A DNA stretch of 64,000 nt from Sabellastarte sp. h YS-2021 (taxonomy: Eukaryota; Annelida; Polychaeta; Sabellida; Sabellidae), in contig OZ024931.1 in the NCBI GenBank assembly GCA_964017235.1, positions 95,498,221 to 95,562,220 on the forward strand, written 5' to 3'. How positions within the stretch are numbered: the stretch's first letter is position 1; every line of letters begins with the position of its first letter. Below the pieces are notes generated by a model. That model worked only from the letters and a program-made list of their open reading frames with translations. It did no database searches and had not been told where the DNA came from. The translations under genes and the position numbers were made by a program. Below are positions 1 to 10,559 of the stretch, one piece after another.

Positions 1-2060
1 TTTTGACACTCTTTGCTTCTTTTTCAAACTTTCTGTAGTTTCTTTTAAGCGAATGCAGTGTTCTGAGAGGTGCTTCTCCTCTGAGTTTGAGTGGGATTTG
101 TCTGTCCACTGCTGACTGAGTACACCATAAGCAGAAATGGATTCCCCTTGCCCTGAAAGGCCAAACATATTACAAAGGAACGCATTGTCCCCATACAGGA
201 ACACTTTAATTTTTTGTCCTTCCAAGTTGCTTGTGACAAGCAGTTTATATCACTTATATAGTGACAGCATATATCTTTAAGGTTCTGATAATAATCTTTT
301 GCCTTGCAACATGCAAATGCAATTGTGTTTAATTTAGAATTTCGATTGTCTAAGTTACACACTTGCACAGCCAGTTTGAAGGAGCCACCACCATGGTCAC
401 CCCCAAGTTTCACCCAAATTTCATAATCAGGTATGCCACGTTCCCAATTTAGTTGATCATGTTCATTGTACTTTGTTATGAGGTCAATCACAAATGAAGT
501 CAAATTGGTGACACGCACAAATAGTGCTTTGACTGTCTTAAAACCGTCAACATTTTCTGGTGCCATATCAATTGTATCTGCCGTCACATACTCTGACAAA
601 ATGGCCTGCCTGTCATTACTTTCAAGAGATTCATTGTCAAAATTGACACCAACTTCCCTTAAAAATCTCTTCAGTGTTCGATGGTGAGACCATGAAAGAC
701 CTAAGGTTGTTTTCATTGCAAGAGCCAGCTTCTTTGTCACATGTCCTGTGTTGAACACCAGCTTTTTTACAAATTACATGTCTCCTGGTTTTCTTAAGGA
801 CTTTTAACTCTGTTGACTGCTGATTTTTTGCTACTGACCTTCCCCTGCTTGCCAATACATATCTACAGCATTGTATTTGCTGAGCACCCCTTCTCTTCAA
901 TGGGGACTTTACTTGAGCACTGAATTTTCTAGCTTGTTTTAATTTTACAAGAACTAGAGGTGACCACCTGTCTTGCAATAAACAGTAGATTTGTCTGCTG
1001 CAAGATGTAGTTTTCTTTTAGTTAATTTGGAATGTAGTCTTTCTTCTTGTTTACTCAGTGGGGATGATTCAGAACGCTGTATTGATTGCTCTAATGTGAG
1101 GTTTTGTTTTTGTAATGTTTCACTTAATGATGGTGATGTTTGGATTTCAGTACTAATTTGTGCATTGCAAGGTTCTTGAATACCTGACTTTGGTGAGCTC
1201 TGTACATTGATACAATTTATAAAGTCATTTTCAGTTACATTTTTGTCCAAAGACTGACTTGTTGAATCTCCGCAGACATGATGTATCTTTTGATATGTTT
1301 CACAGTTTAGACATCTTACATTTAAATCTAGCAGCTGTTCTTTGACTTTATTCTGGATTGATTGCACATCATCCAAATGGACAATACATTCGCATGTCGG
1401 ACATTGTACAGTATTTTTGCTCAAATTCTTGAAAACACCAGACAGACAAACAGAGCAGAAGTAATGATCACACTTTGTCATCACTGACTCCAGTCTTTGC
1501 ATATGTCACAAACAAAATGCTCTCTCTGGGACTCAGGTAAGTTTATAGCTAGTGGTTGGGATGGTGTTTCCAGTGTGCTATCATGAAATAAACTGCCAAA
1601 TATATCCAAAGTTCAATTTTCAGATTTGAATTTCCCCTTCTTTTCTTCTTGGATGCTACAGCCTTTTTCTGATTTTGGTGCATTAAGCAAACTTGACATT
1701 AATTCCTGTGATGAGGCTTCCATTTTGTGGACACTGATAGTGTCTTTTCCTTTTCACCCAAATACTTCACAACAGTTTTATTGTCATGTTTCAGCCCATA
1801 CCTCATTTTTTTCAAAGCAAACACTACATATTTTTTCTGGAAAAATGTCTTTGTCATCATCTTGATTCACATCAATACCATAAAATATGAATATTTCATC
1901 ACTATAAGATGAACCAAATTTGAGAGGAATGCCATTATTGATATCCTTTGCTTTCTGAGCCCTGTTACTATAAATCCTGCATAGACTAGACAAACATGTT
2001 TTATGATACTCTATACTTAATTTTTGTTTAATTACAAGTAATGCACTACAAATTTTCAAA
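1..2060 (-). pseudogene. N-RAG-TP-like transposon gene with RAG1 N-terminus-like zinc motifs (broken, runs off the window)
   Basis: Reading down from about 2060 on the minus strand, the pieces appear in the order known from the non-core N-terminus of vertebrate RAG1. First comes an acidic IDV-x-D segment followed by a CxxC zinc pair (ICSVC, about 1800-1890), then a C3HC4 RING finger (1390-1510), a second zinc motif beginning VRCLNC (about 1300), and a basic GGH region (about 970). The downstream half (45-760) is rich in conserved-looking residues such as GGDHGGGSFKL (about 370-405), a GD-x-FLC segment and a CLWC motif (about 122-138), typical of uncharacterised transposon-like proteins in cnidarians and molluscs. 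At least four frame changes and several stops separate the pieces, so it cannot make a full protein. The 3' end lies outside the window. RAG1-type order of zinc modules is seen; transposase function of the C-terminal half is inferred. An alternative is a different RING-bearing mobile gene. Confidence 0.6.
1390..1510 (-). other. RING finger segment of the RAG1-like pseudogene, split by a one-base frameshift
   Basis: CDIC (1499-1510) is followed after a one-base frame change by KCDHYFCSVCL and then CPTCE (about 1385-1395). Taken together these supply the C3HC4 ligands with RAG1-like spacing. The frameshift lies between the first CxxC pair and the third cysteine, so neither frame alone encodes a complete finger. 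Confidence 0.65.
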
Positions 2061-2780
2061 GAAATAACATATTTTTTACTTCTGTTTCCTCAAAAAAACA
2101 AAATATCACAAAATGCATCTAATAACTACATCTAGAATGCACTCAGTAAATGCAAGAAGGGCACAAGTGTTCACTCTGTAGCTCATACACATAACTCCTA
2201 TTGTCACTTAACTACATTATTATGGAGATGCTGGCAGTTGTTTAACATAAATCACATTTACACACATTCCTTTGAAAAATGAGAACTGACATGTTTATCT
2301 GTATGGATTGAAGTAACTGAAGATAATTTTGTTTTCCCTGAAAACAAATTTAGTTACTTCTCAAATTAAGGTTAAAAAAGAGAAATTAGAATAAAGAATT
2401 CCCTGGTAGTCATTGATCTGAGTCTATTAAGTTACTTATTATAACTGGTATTTATAAACTACTGATCAGTGAATGAAATTACCTAATATTTATGTCTGAA
2501 TTTACTTTAAAGAAAAAAAAAATAATTACAAACTTAGTATGGAAATAGGCAAAATAATTGTAGAAAAAGTCATGGTTTATTACAAATCCACAGATAAATA
2601 TACACAGGGACATGCTGGGTGCAGTCTCTTGCAGTTCAGTGATATGCTTGTGTGTGTGTGTAGTTATGGAAAACCACTGATTATACTGGAAAAAACTAAA
2701 GTGCTTAAAATAACCTGTTTTAAACAGTTGTGAGAGGTTTTGAATGTGAAGACAACTTATAGGAAATCTTGTGCCCCGAA
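2061..2780. other. AT-rich intergenic stretch, no gene seen
   Basis: No convincing open frame, RNA gene or inverted repeat was found. There is a short GT run near 2650. Boundaries of the flanking elements were not recognised here. Confidence 0.5.
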
Positions 2781-2784
2781 TCTT

Positions 2785-2850
2785 TGGCTGCTTTCAGCTT
2801 TGACATTGAACCCCTCCTTCAAGGTCAAATGTGGTTCTTCATACCTCTAA
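2785..2850 (-). repeat. Solitary fragment of the 147-bp repeat family
   Basis: The minus strand carries the signature TTTGACCTTGAAGGAGGGG followed by a degraded AGGTCA-like half, the same core as the tandem array at 47.2-48.2 kb. Only about 60 bp is recognisable. Confidence 0.5.
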
Positions 2851-2935
2851 TGACCTATCCTTACCAAGGTTTCAGGATATCTTCCCTGCTATGAAATCTT
2901 GCCTGGTTAACTTCATGTATACATGTTTATTTACA

Positions 2936-3376
2936 TTAGCACATTTTACTTGATAAATTATACTTCACTGGGGTTAGAGGGATATTTGTATCGCCTGCCT
3001 CATCCAATAATTTGATAAAACCACCTGCTGGTTCTTCCTTCCAGGATGAATCACAAAGATGCAATGGGTCAGTAGACCCAAAACAGTCGGGCATATCTAC
3101 AGGGCTATCAGTAGGTCTCTTAGGAACTGATACTGATGCAACTTTCTCCCCTGTTGGTCCAGTCACCCTCTTTCCTTTCCCAATCACTATCCCTACCTTG
3201 AACAGTTGGTCAGCATGGCGAATACCAACATGCTTATGATATCTTCTGGCATCCACCTCAGGGTAAACAAATTGACAACCGCCACACCTCCTCTTGACAC
3301 CATGCACCCTTTTCCTGTGTTTGCCATATGTTTCCTTATGCTTGGTAGTAAAACACACCTACTGCATGTATAACTC
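2936..3376 (-). pseudogene. C2H2 zinc-finger exon downstream of gypsy A integrase
   Basis: The minus strand encodes two finger-like modules. The first is a TCSRC pair followed by H-x4-H (KHRKRVH), and the second is CGGCQF followed by H-x3/4-H (YHKHVGIRH). A Ser/Thr/Pro-rich tail follows and ends at a stop at 2936. A one-base frame change separates the first cysteine pair from the rest. A pyrimidine-rich tract ending in CAG at 3377-3378 (minus strand) looks like a 3' splice site placing this as a spliced exon. It lies about 160 bp beyond the last recognisable pol sequence of gypsy A, on the same strand. It may be a 3' ORF of that element or an unrelated host or transposon exon. DNA binding is inferred only from the Cys/His pattern. 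Confidence 0.4.
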
Positions 3377-3539
3377 CTGAAACAAACAAACCAATTTTTA
3401 GGTATAATCACTCAAATAATGTGTCTTCACCTTATGCCTATTCCTAGTAACAACCCCTGAGCTTTGTTTTAGACCCTCACCTCCTACCTCATGTCTAGAT
3501 TAGAGGGACTGATTTAAACTATTTGACTCTCCAATCCCC

Positions 3540-3991
3540 TTCACCGATCCACCCCTTGATCTGAGGATTAGCTAAGGGTTTGTGGGTTTCACTACTTCCC
3601 GTGACCTGTGCCTTAGTTGGAGTATAGCAATGATTTAATCTATCATGATGTACTGAGATTCAGCTGTTTTACAAATCTTATAAACCAATCTTACAAAGCA
3701 AATCAGACACTTTCTCAAGTATGACCCAAGGACCACTCCACAAACTCTCAAATATTGGACAGATATCTTTCCTCACAGTCTACAACTTTTAAAATAGGTC
3801 CTACGATTGTAGCCTCTCTTCTGCTTTTCACTGGCCTCACTCATGTATTCCCTAGCATATTCATAAACATTCCTCAGCACACCCCTCAATCCCACTACAT
3901 ATGAAACATCAACACTTTCTGGAAGGATTGAATCTGGAGGACAACCAAATAATAAGTCTACTGGTAATTGAATTTCCTTTCCAAAGAGCAT
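3540..3991 (-). pseudogene. Ty3/gypsy A, end of pol (integrase C-terminal part)
   Basis: The segment 3773-3991 encodes the characteristic post-catalytic integrase stretch with FGKEIQLPVDLLFG and a following SEASEKQKRGYNRR. Below 3773 a different frame continues with a GPW-x(1)-ILEKVSDLL-like stretch typical of the gypsy integrase C-terminal domain, interrupted by stops. It is the left-hand piece of the element whose catalytic part resumes at 9694. Across the GAGCAT duplication (3986-3991 and 9694-9699) the reading continues sensibly once the insertion is ignored. It is inactive because of frameshifts. Confidence 0.8.
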
Positions 3992-4651
3992 TCTAATTAT
4001 AATTTTAATTGGACTTTTATAGCGTTTAATCTCCCCTATTCAAAGGGGACTTTAAGGCACGACAAAACAAAAACAGTCAACCAACCTCCAAAATCCAGGG
4101 ACAGAAAAGAGTCCAAGCACCACGGAGAACGCCAGGGGGTAAGTATGCCTTGGTGTAAAGGTAGGTTTTGAGGCGTTTTCTAATGGAGGCCAGAGAGGGG
4201 ACGCACGAATCTCCTCAGGAAGAGCATTCCAAACAGCGGGAGCATCAAAAGCAAACCTATAACCAAACTGTTTGATGGATTTATGAGTGTTGAAAATTGG
4301 GAATGACAAGGAAATTACCACCACTCTGACTGCGCCTGGTACTGTAGGAACTGCTGTAGGAAGAGATGTATGGCGCAAAATACTTGGGAAAACCAGTGTG
4401 CAGAAACTTATAAACCAGGGTGGCTGTTTTAAAGACTAAGCGATGTTCAACAGGAAGCCAATGCAGTTTCTTAAGAACAGGAGTTATACTAGTATATCTA
4501 CTGGTATTTGATACGATTCTAGCTGCACTGTTTTGGATGCACTGTAATTTACGAATATTGAACTTAGAGAGACTCCTGAAAAGTGAGTTACAGTAATCCA
4601 ACCGACTACTAACAAGAGCATTGGCCACAAGTACAGAAGCATCATGAGTAA
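3992..4651 (-). pseudogene. CR1/Rex-like non-LTR retrotransposon, 3' part of RT ORF and tail
   Basis: The minus strand (4731 to about 4050) carries the conserved end of a CR1-like ORF2: NALVSSRLDYCNSLF, LQCIQNSAARIV, LKKLHWLPVEHR and FDAPAVWNALPEEIR. One frame change lies near 4300. A short tail reaches 3992 next to the target duplication. Everything N-terminal to the RT palm is missing, so the copy is strongly 5'-truncated, as is usual for LINEs. The ORF is interrupted at 4649-4651 by the Harbinger insertion and resumes at 9249. Confidence 0.85.
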
Positions 4652-4754
4652 TGACCCTGTTCCACCAAAAGATTAAGCCCCGATCCTGTATGGGACCCTT
4701 AATCGTGCACAGTCGGTGGAAAAAAGACAAAAATGGGCGGGAATACTGGGTCGG

Positions 4755-5010
4755 TACTGAAGTCTGGGATTAAGAACAGATCATCCCCAGGACGCCTCAG
4801 GCGGCCCCAGACAGTCCCCGACTGGTCTGGGACTAAGAACCGACTAAGCCAGTTTTCAGGTCGGTTTCAACCACGATCCTGTCGTACACATACCGAATGG
4901 GTCCCCGGACTCCTCAGGCCTCCTGGGACTAAGAGCCGACTAACCCACGATTAACTACCGGCGTCCTCAGGCCTCCTCAGTCTTCCCCAGACCAGGATCC
5001 CCGATTATTG
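4755..5010. repeat. Left subterminal repeats of the Harbinger element
   Basis: Repeated CTGGGAYTAAG-AACCGACTAA motifs mixed with CCTCAGGCCTCCTGGG stretches. The same motifs occur at the right end in both orientations. Subterminal repeats of this kind are typical binding sites for a transposase or its Myb-like partner, which is inferred here. Confidence 0.7.
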
Positions 5011-5094
5011 TTTTCCAAAGTTGCTGGATTTTCTGGGTATATATATATAAAATTCGCGATCTAATCATCATTGCTTTTCTAGGAACACAGCAGG

Positions 5095-6403
5095 ATGCCA
5101 CCTTTTAATGGAAGACAGATTCAACAACAACTTAGGGCTTTTTTGGTTTTTATTCAGTTACAAATAATCATGTATTTCCATTTCTTACGTCGACCACAGC
5201 AACCACCACCAGCACCACCAGCACCCATACAGAGACCTAGAAGAAGGCACAACATGTGGGCCAGGCCATGGCTAATGCAGAGAGAGGAGAGGGGGGCCTA
5301 CCACAACATTATGGCTGATCTGTATGCCACAGACATTCCAGGATTCACCAACTACATGAGGATGACCCCAGAATTTTTTGAAATGATTAAGACCAGACTG
5401 GAACCACACCTAGCCAGGCAGGCCACCAACTACAGAGCACCAATCAGTGTTGGGGAGAAGTTAGCCCTCACCATCAGATATCTGGCCACTGGAGAGTCCT
5501 ACACATCATTGTCCTGTCAGTTCAGGGTTGGAAGATCCACCATCTTCAAGTTTAAACCAGAGGTCTGCAGGGCCATCCAGGATGAGTTCACCAGGGAGTA
5601 CCTGAAGTGTCCTACTACCCCAGATCAGTGGAAAGAACTGGAGAGGGAATTCAGGATCAGGTGGAATGTTCCACATGCCCTGGGAGCTCTGGATGGGAAG
5701 CATGTGGCCCTGAAGAAGCCCAAGAACACTGGAGCCCTCTACCACAACTACAAGGGGTTCTTTTCCATTGTGATGTTGGCCCTGGTAGATGGACAGTACA
5801 AGTTTAGATGGGTGGATGTGGGTACTGAAGGATCCTGCTCGGATAGCCAGATATTTAATGCCTCTCAGCTGAAGAGGAGGATTGAGGATGGCAGGATAGG
5901 CTTCCCTGACCCAGCTCCTATAACCCAGGGTGGGAGATGTTCCCTACTTCATCCTGGCAGATGATGCTTTTGCCCTGAAGACCTGGCTCATGAAACCCTA
6001 TGGCAGAAGGATGTTAACCAGAGAGGAAAGGATTGCCAATTATAGAATTTCAAGGGGCAGAAGAGTGGTGGAGAACGCTTTTGGCATCCTTGTGTCAAGA
6101 TTCAGGGTGATGAGGACAACCATTGAACTACCCCCAGCAACAGTCAGGGAAGTGGTCTTGACCTGTGTTGTTCTACACAACATACTCAGAAGCCAGTATC
6201 AAGGTCAACCTGGTGGTCAGCAGCCTGGGGAGGACGATGATGATGATGATGATGATGTACCTGATGATTGTGGATTGATTGGGGGTGCTGCTGGTGGTGG
6301 CCAAGACAGAAACCCTGCCAGAGAAGCCAAGAGACAGAGGGATTACCTGAAGGACTACTTCAACAATGAGGGAGCAGTGGCCTGGCAAGATGGCAGAATA
6401 TAA
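5095..6403 (+). pseudogene. PIF/Harbinger transposase (HARBI1-like, DDE_Tnp_4), single frameshift
   Basis: The first frame (5095-5964) encodes a proline-rich leader, then WLMQREERGAYHNIMADL, a helix-turn-helix-like stretch (GRSTIFKF) and the catalytic ALDGKH aspartate (about residue 197). The second aspartate is in GSCSDSQIF (about 245). At about 5930 the frame shifts by one base. The second frame (to 6403) carries DVPYFILADDAF, the catalytic glutamate in RRVVENAFG, and an acidic tail encoded by a GAT run (6236-6258). All three DDE residues are therefore present. Combined length is about 430 codons, close to normal for the family. Harbinger transposases cut and paste the element in the nucleus with the help of a Myb-like partner. 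A small intron instead of a frameshift is unlikely because the break is inside a conserved stretch. Confidence 0.85.
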
Positions 6404-7372
6404 GTCCTGCTGCAGTAAACAGTCCTTTTCAGGACTAACTATAACAGTCCTTTTCAGGACTACCAATTATTCCAAAAACAATTAATCAGCTATGTTTGCT
6501 ACAGACGGACAAACCCCATGCCAAACATAACTTGTTCAGACGGACAAACAGACAAACACAACTTACTCACCCAACAAACAGACAAACCCACTGTTAAACA
6601 AAAGCCAAACACAAAGTCACACATAATATCCTAAATTGAATTATTGTTTTATATATTTTGAAATCCACATCATAATTTCACCATTTTTTTTTGTTCATGG
6701 CTTGGAAATTTATTTGTAGCAGAAATGTTTTTATGGAAATATTCAATTTTAAATCTTCACTTCTAATCACAAAAATGTGGAAAATATAACCATGGAACTA
6801 GTTTTGCTTTCAATAAAGGGGGATTGTGTTTGCAAAATAGTTTGTCAGTTTGTTGGCATGGGTTCTATTTAATTTTGGGTTTTTGTGTTTCTTGGTTGAT
6901 GGTTACTGGGGTTGGGTTTATTATTGGTAGTTGGATGTTGGGTTTCTTACTGGGTTTGTTATTTGGGGGTTATGTTTGGTATTGGGTTTGTCTGTTTGTC
7001 GGTTGGCAAGTATGTAATAATGACTTTTAACTCTAGGGAAGGTGTAAGTGTTGGACTTTTCAATTACAGATTTTAAACTATCCCATGGATTTTATTCTAA
7101 AAATGGGCTGATTAATGGCCATATTGGGAGTTATTTTTAATTTTTTTATGTGGTCTTTTTTGTTATGTGTGGTACCATGGGTTATTTGTTTCATGTTTGG
7201 GGTGGTGTAGGTGTTGGACTTGAACTTTTTTTTTCTTGTGATAAGTATTTGTACTGAAATTTTTTGTTTTGGGAGGGGAATTGGAATAACATGTAGCTGA
7301 ATAATTGTTTTTGGAAGATTTGGTGGCCCTGAAAAGGGCCTGGCAGGTCAAAGACCCGCCCTGACTGGATGG
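6404..7372. other. Harbinger internal spacer between convergent genes
   Basis: Noncoding. It contains repeated ACAAACAGACAAAC words (6510-6590) and a GTTTGGGTT-rich stretch (6850-7010) that opens a spurious hydrophobic frame. Both genes would terminate towards this spacer. Confidence 0.6.
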
Positions 7373-8445
7373 CTACTGAGGAGGCTGCTGCTGCTGTTGA
7401 GGCGGTGCTGAAGTGGTGATAGTAAAGAGCTGCTGCTGCGGTTGTTGCTGCTGCTGCTGAGGCTGCTCGACGATCTGTGTTGATGTCAGATCTGGTAGCT
7501 GGCTCAAGATTCCACTCAGATTGTGTCTGCTCCCTTCGTCCTGTACAGTTAGGACAGATGTAGGGTTGCTGAAGCCAATGGGGCTTGGTGTATAGTACAC
7601 AAAACTGCTGCTAGCTGCTGCTTGAGTGGAACTAGATGCCTGTGGAGTGGTTGTTGGCAGTAGGCCGACCCTCTGGGACTCCGTGGTAACAGTGGCTGAT
7701 CTTTTGGGCAATGGCTGACGTCTGCGGTTACTCTTAATAGTTTCGATGTCTCTAAATATCTTGCCCTTTAATTCTTCAAATTCTTCTTGAGTCATCTTTT
7801 CGGCCTCTGATGCCACATAGTCAAAGAAGGGCTGCCTGTTTGACTTCTGATGCAGAAAACCTGAGATAAGTGTCCTCATCTGCTCAAAGTGTTCGAGAAT
7901 CTTGGAGTCTGTAGTTGAAACGGGCGTTGATGTAATGATGGACTGACTCCTCTCCCTCAGGACACTGGACTCGAGGTGTTCTGTATCAGTAGTTGAGCCA
8001 CGTGATTCGTCCTGCCTGCTGGTATTTGGACTGGCCTCAAAACCTGAACTTCTATTGGCCCCCTTTCTTCTGATGTGGGTTTTAAGAAAACCCATCTGTT
8101 GGTAGACCCAGGACTGTCTCTTGGTCATCTCCCTCGGGGCTTGGCCAGATTGGAGCTTAGACAGTTTCCCATAACGGGTTCGCTGGGACTCGAACCAACA
8201 TCTCACATCAAAGGGCTGGAGCTTGAGTTCTGCAGATATTTCTGCCCAGAGAGCCTCTCTTCTGGTCCTGTCGTGGAAACTTCTGCTACAGCTTCCCCAA
8301 TAGCTGGATCTTCCTGAATTTCCTCCTCCTCTCTCCTCTCAGTTCCTTCTTCTGTAATAACTTCACTCCTCTCCTCTACTTGACTTTCCTTCTCCCTCTC
8401 ATCCATCTTTTTCCTTCCTCTCTTCCCTCCTTTCTCTTTCCTCAT
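7373..8445 (-). pseudogene. Harbinger accessory protein (Myb/SANT- or MADF-like DNA-binding)
   Basis: The minus strand opens with an acidic/basic-rich leader (8203-8445), then in another frame the conserved core REALWAEISAELKLQPFD and WFESQRTRYGKLSKLQSG (about 8120-8270), followed by a long low-complexity tail with Gln runs encoded by CTG/TTG repeats (7373-7480). This block is the signature of the second Harbinger ORF, whose product binds terminal DNA and imports the transposase into the nucleus. The leader and core lie in different frames, so either an intron or a frameshift near 8270-8300 joins them. It is transcribed towards the transposase gene. Confidence 0.75.
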
Positions 8446-8639
8446 AATCCAGTCGACAAAATAATAAAAAAATAGTAAAATGTGTCTCCTAACTGTGAAA
8501 TTTGCCCTAAGCTCAAGTATATAAAATATAAAATAAAAACTGAAAACCCCTACAAATCAGTGACACACGTCTCTCAGTAGCCAAACAGTCAGTAACAACG
8601 ACAATGTGTGCGCGGTTGCTTATATAGTCCCAGACCCCC

Positions 8640-9195
8640 TCATTGCCTCGATTTCATTTCAGACGCGCGGAAAACAGTCGGTTCTTAATCGGTTGTTAGT
8701 CCCAGGCCTCCTGGGGTGTCCTCAGGCCGCCGCAGACTGAAAATGCGTGGTCCCAGGCGTCCTGGGGAGGCCGGTTTGGATCGGTTAGGGACGGTTACCC
8801 TTAGTCGGTTCTTAGTCCCAGACCTTGATTTTTGGGTCCCAGGACACCGCAGACAGTCTGAGGCTTCCCCGGGGACTAATGCAACCGACCCACTTTCACA
8901 CGCATGAAATTCACACGCATCATATTTGAGTCTGGGATTAACAACCGGCCTCCTGGGACTAAGCTAGGGAGGTCTGGGACTAAGGGTCGCAGGCGGCCTG
9001 GGACAACACACGACTGTCTAAATTTGGGTTTGAGGAGGCCTGAGGACGCCTGGGACTGGACATTTTGTTGACGGCGGGAAATATGAATTGGTTGTAGTCG
9101 TGTGAAATATCAAACATGTTTGATTTTTCACACGGCCCCAACCGACAACAACCGACCCTTACAGAAGGTCTGGGACTAAGCAAATATTTCAAACC
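8640..9195. repeat. Right subterminal repeats of the Harbinger element
   Basis: At least six copies of CTGGGACTAAG or its complement CTTAGTCCCAG occur, often beside CCGACTAA/TTAGTCGG words, mirroring the left end at 4755-5010. Confidence 0.7.
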
Positions 9196-9248
9196 GACCC
9201 TCAAAAACCCTTAATCGGGAGCCTTAGTCGTGTGGTGGAACACCCACA

Positions 9249-9693
9249 TAAGAAACCGCCTGACATGTCTAAAATCACGGAGTTGCACAAAACAACTTTG
9301 CAGACATTCTGAACATGTTTGGACAAGGAAAAATCAGAATTGAACCACACACCCAGATTCTTGACAGACTCAGCAGTGCAGAGAGGACTACCCAAGATGG
9401 TAGATGGAAAATATGCTTTCAATTTGTCCCTCTGTCTTTTTGAACAAAATACAATAAACTCAGTTTTATCTGAATTAAGTTTGAGTTTACTGGCTGACAT
9501 CCACTTCCACTCCCACTCGTCCAGGCACCTGTTCAATTTTTCAAAGGCAGCAGATGAATTCTTCTGGGATAGATGGATATAGACTTGAGTGTCATCTGCA
9601 TAATAATGAAACTTTACTCCTTTGTGTTTACCAATAACCAAAGGGGGGTTGTATACAAAGAAAATAATAAAGGACCCAAGACAGAGCCTTTGG
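9249..9693 (-). pseudogene. CR1/Rex-like LINE, RT palm segment (5'-truncated)
   Basis: The minus strand encodes GSVLGPLL-like residues at the very 5' end (about 9690), the reverse-transcriptase palm YADDTQVYIHLS (about 9590-9610), KLKLNSDKTEFIVF and SVKNLGVWF, ending at the Harbinger insertion. It is continuous with 3992-4651 once the Harbinger copy is removed. The LINE starts within the RT domain, so it inserted as a dead fragment into gypsy A. Confidence 0.85.
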
Positions 9694-10470
9694 GAGCATC
9701 TTTGCAGATAACTGATTAGCTGATTCATGGACTGATGATATGCCATCATTGCATAAGGTAAAGCATCATCCCAACTTCTCTGTAAATGATCAATCAACTA
9801 GCTTAAAATATTCTCAAGAGTACTATTATACTGCTCAATGAAGCCATTACACTACGGATGGTAGGCGGTAGTACTGTTTTGTCAATTCCCAGCAATTTCA
9901 CTGAAAAAGCTTGGCCTTAAATTGGCTACCCTGATCAGAATGGATTTGTTTTGGTAAGCCAAACCTGACCCTGAACCCTTCCATCAAAACTCTGGCAACT
10001 GTCTCTGCCTCCATATCTGGAACACCAAAAGATTCTATCCACTTTGTAAAGTAATCCCCAATGACAACTATGTATTTGTTACTTTGACTAGACCCAGGGA
10101 GTGGACCTAAAATATCTATTCTCATTCTTTCAAAAGGTACCACAACTGGATGTTGCTTCATTTTAGGGAAATTTTTTCACTTTTCAAATTTCATGCACCA
10201 ATCTCTGACATCCTGCTTGTATCCCACCTAATAAAACCGTCTTCCAAGTCTACCTATAGTTCACCTGATTCCAAAATATCTCTTCTAAGACACACTGGTA
10301 AAACACAAGCTGTAAAGCTGGTTAGGTCTGGGAAGGGTCCAACCATTGATGATACAGTAGGTTATCCTTTACAAGCAATCTGTCCCATTGATACCACTAA
10401 CGCTTCATGTCCCCATCTAAGGAAGATAATCTTCTTCCATCTAAGCAAACCATGATCAGATCTTATCTCA
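9694..10470 (-). pseudogene. Ty3/gypsy A integrase (zinc and catalytic core)
   Basis: From high to low coordinates, an H2C2-like stretch with FYWVGYKQDVRDWC (about 10180-10240, decayed) is followed by the catalytic core. The core has RIDILGPLPG (first Asp), HSDQGSQFK (second Asp, about 9915-9940) and a FIEQYNSTL-like block carrying the Glu (about 9830). Integrase inserts the cDNA of the retrotransposon into the genome. The domain is cut by several stops, and the LINE/Harbinger nest separates it from its C-terminal part at 3540-3991. Confidence 0.85.
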
Positions 10471-10559
10471 AAGAAAACTCCATACAAATAACGATGAAAA
10501 TGTTTCACAGCTTCTATGACAGCTAAAAGGTGACACAATATCTTTGCTCTGTTTTTGAG

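Larger units (their letters stand above)
4652..9248. mobile_element. PIF/Harbinger DNA transposon, 4.6 kb, nested in a LINE
   Basis: The left end (TGACCCTGTTCCACC at 4652) and the reverse complement of the right end (TGTGGGTGTTCCACC at 9248) form imperfect terminal inverted repeats of about 35 bp. They are flanked by TAA on both sides (4649-4651 and 9249-9251), the 3-bp target duplication usual for Harbinger. Removing the interval restores the LINE reading frame across FLTHD. It carries two convergent genes: a transposase (plus) and a Myb/MADF-like accessory gene (minus). Subterminal regions are full of CTGGGACTAAG-type repeats. The transposase has one frameshift, so this copy is probably inactive but young relative to its neighbours. 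Confidence 0.9.

Noticed and set aside
6824..7030. Hydrophobic 68-residue open frame inside Harbinger
   Set aside because: Arises from a GGGTTT-rich low-complexity stretch in the spacer. No start context or homology.
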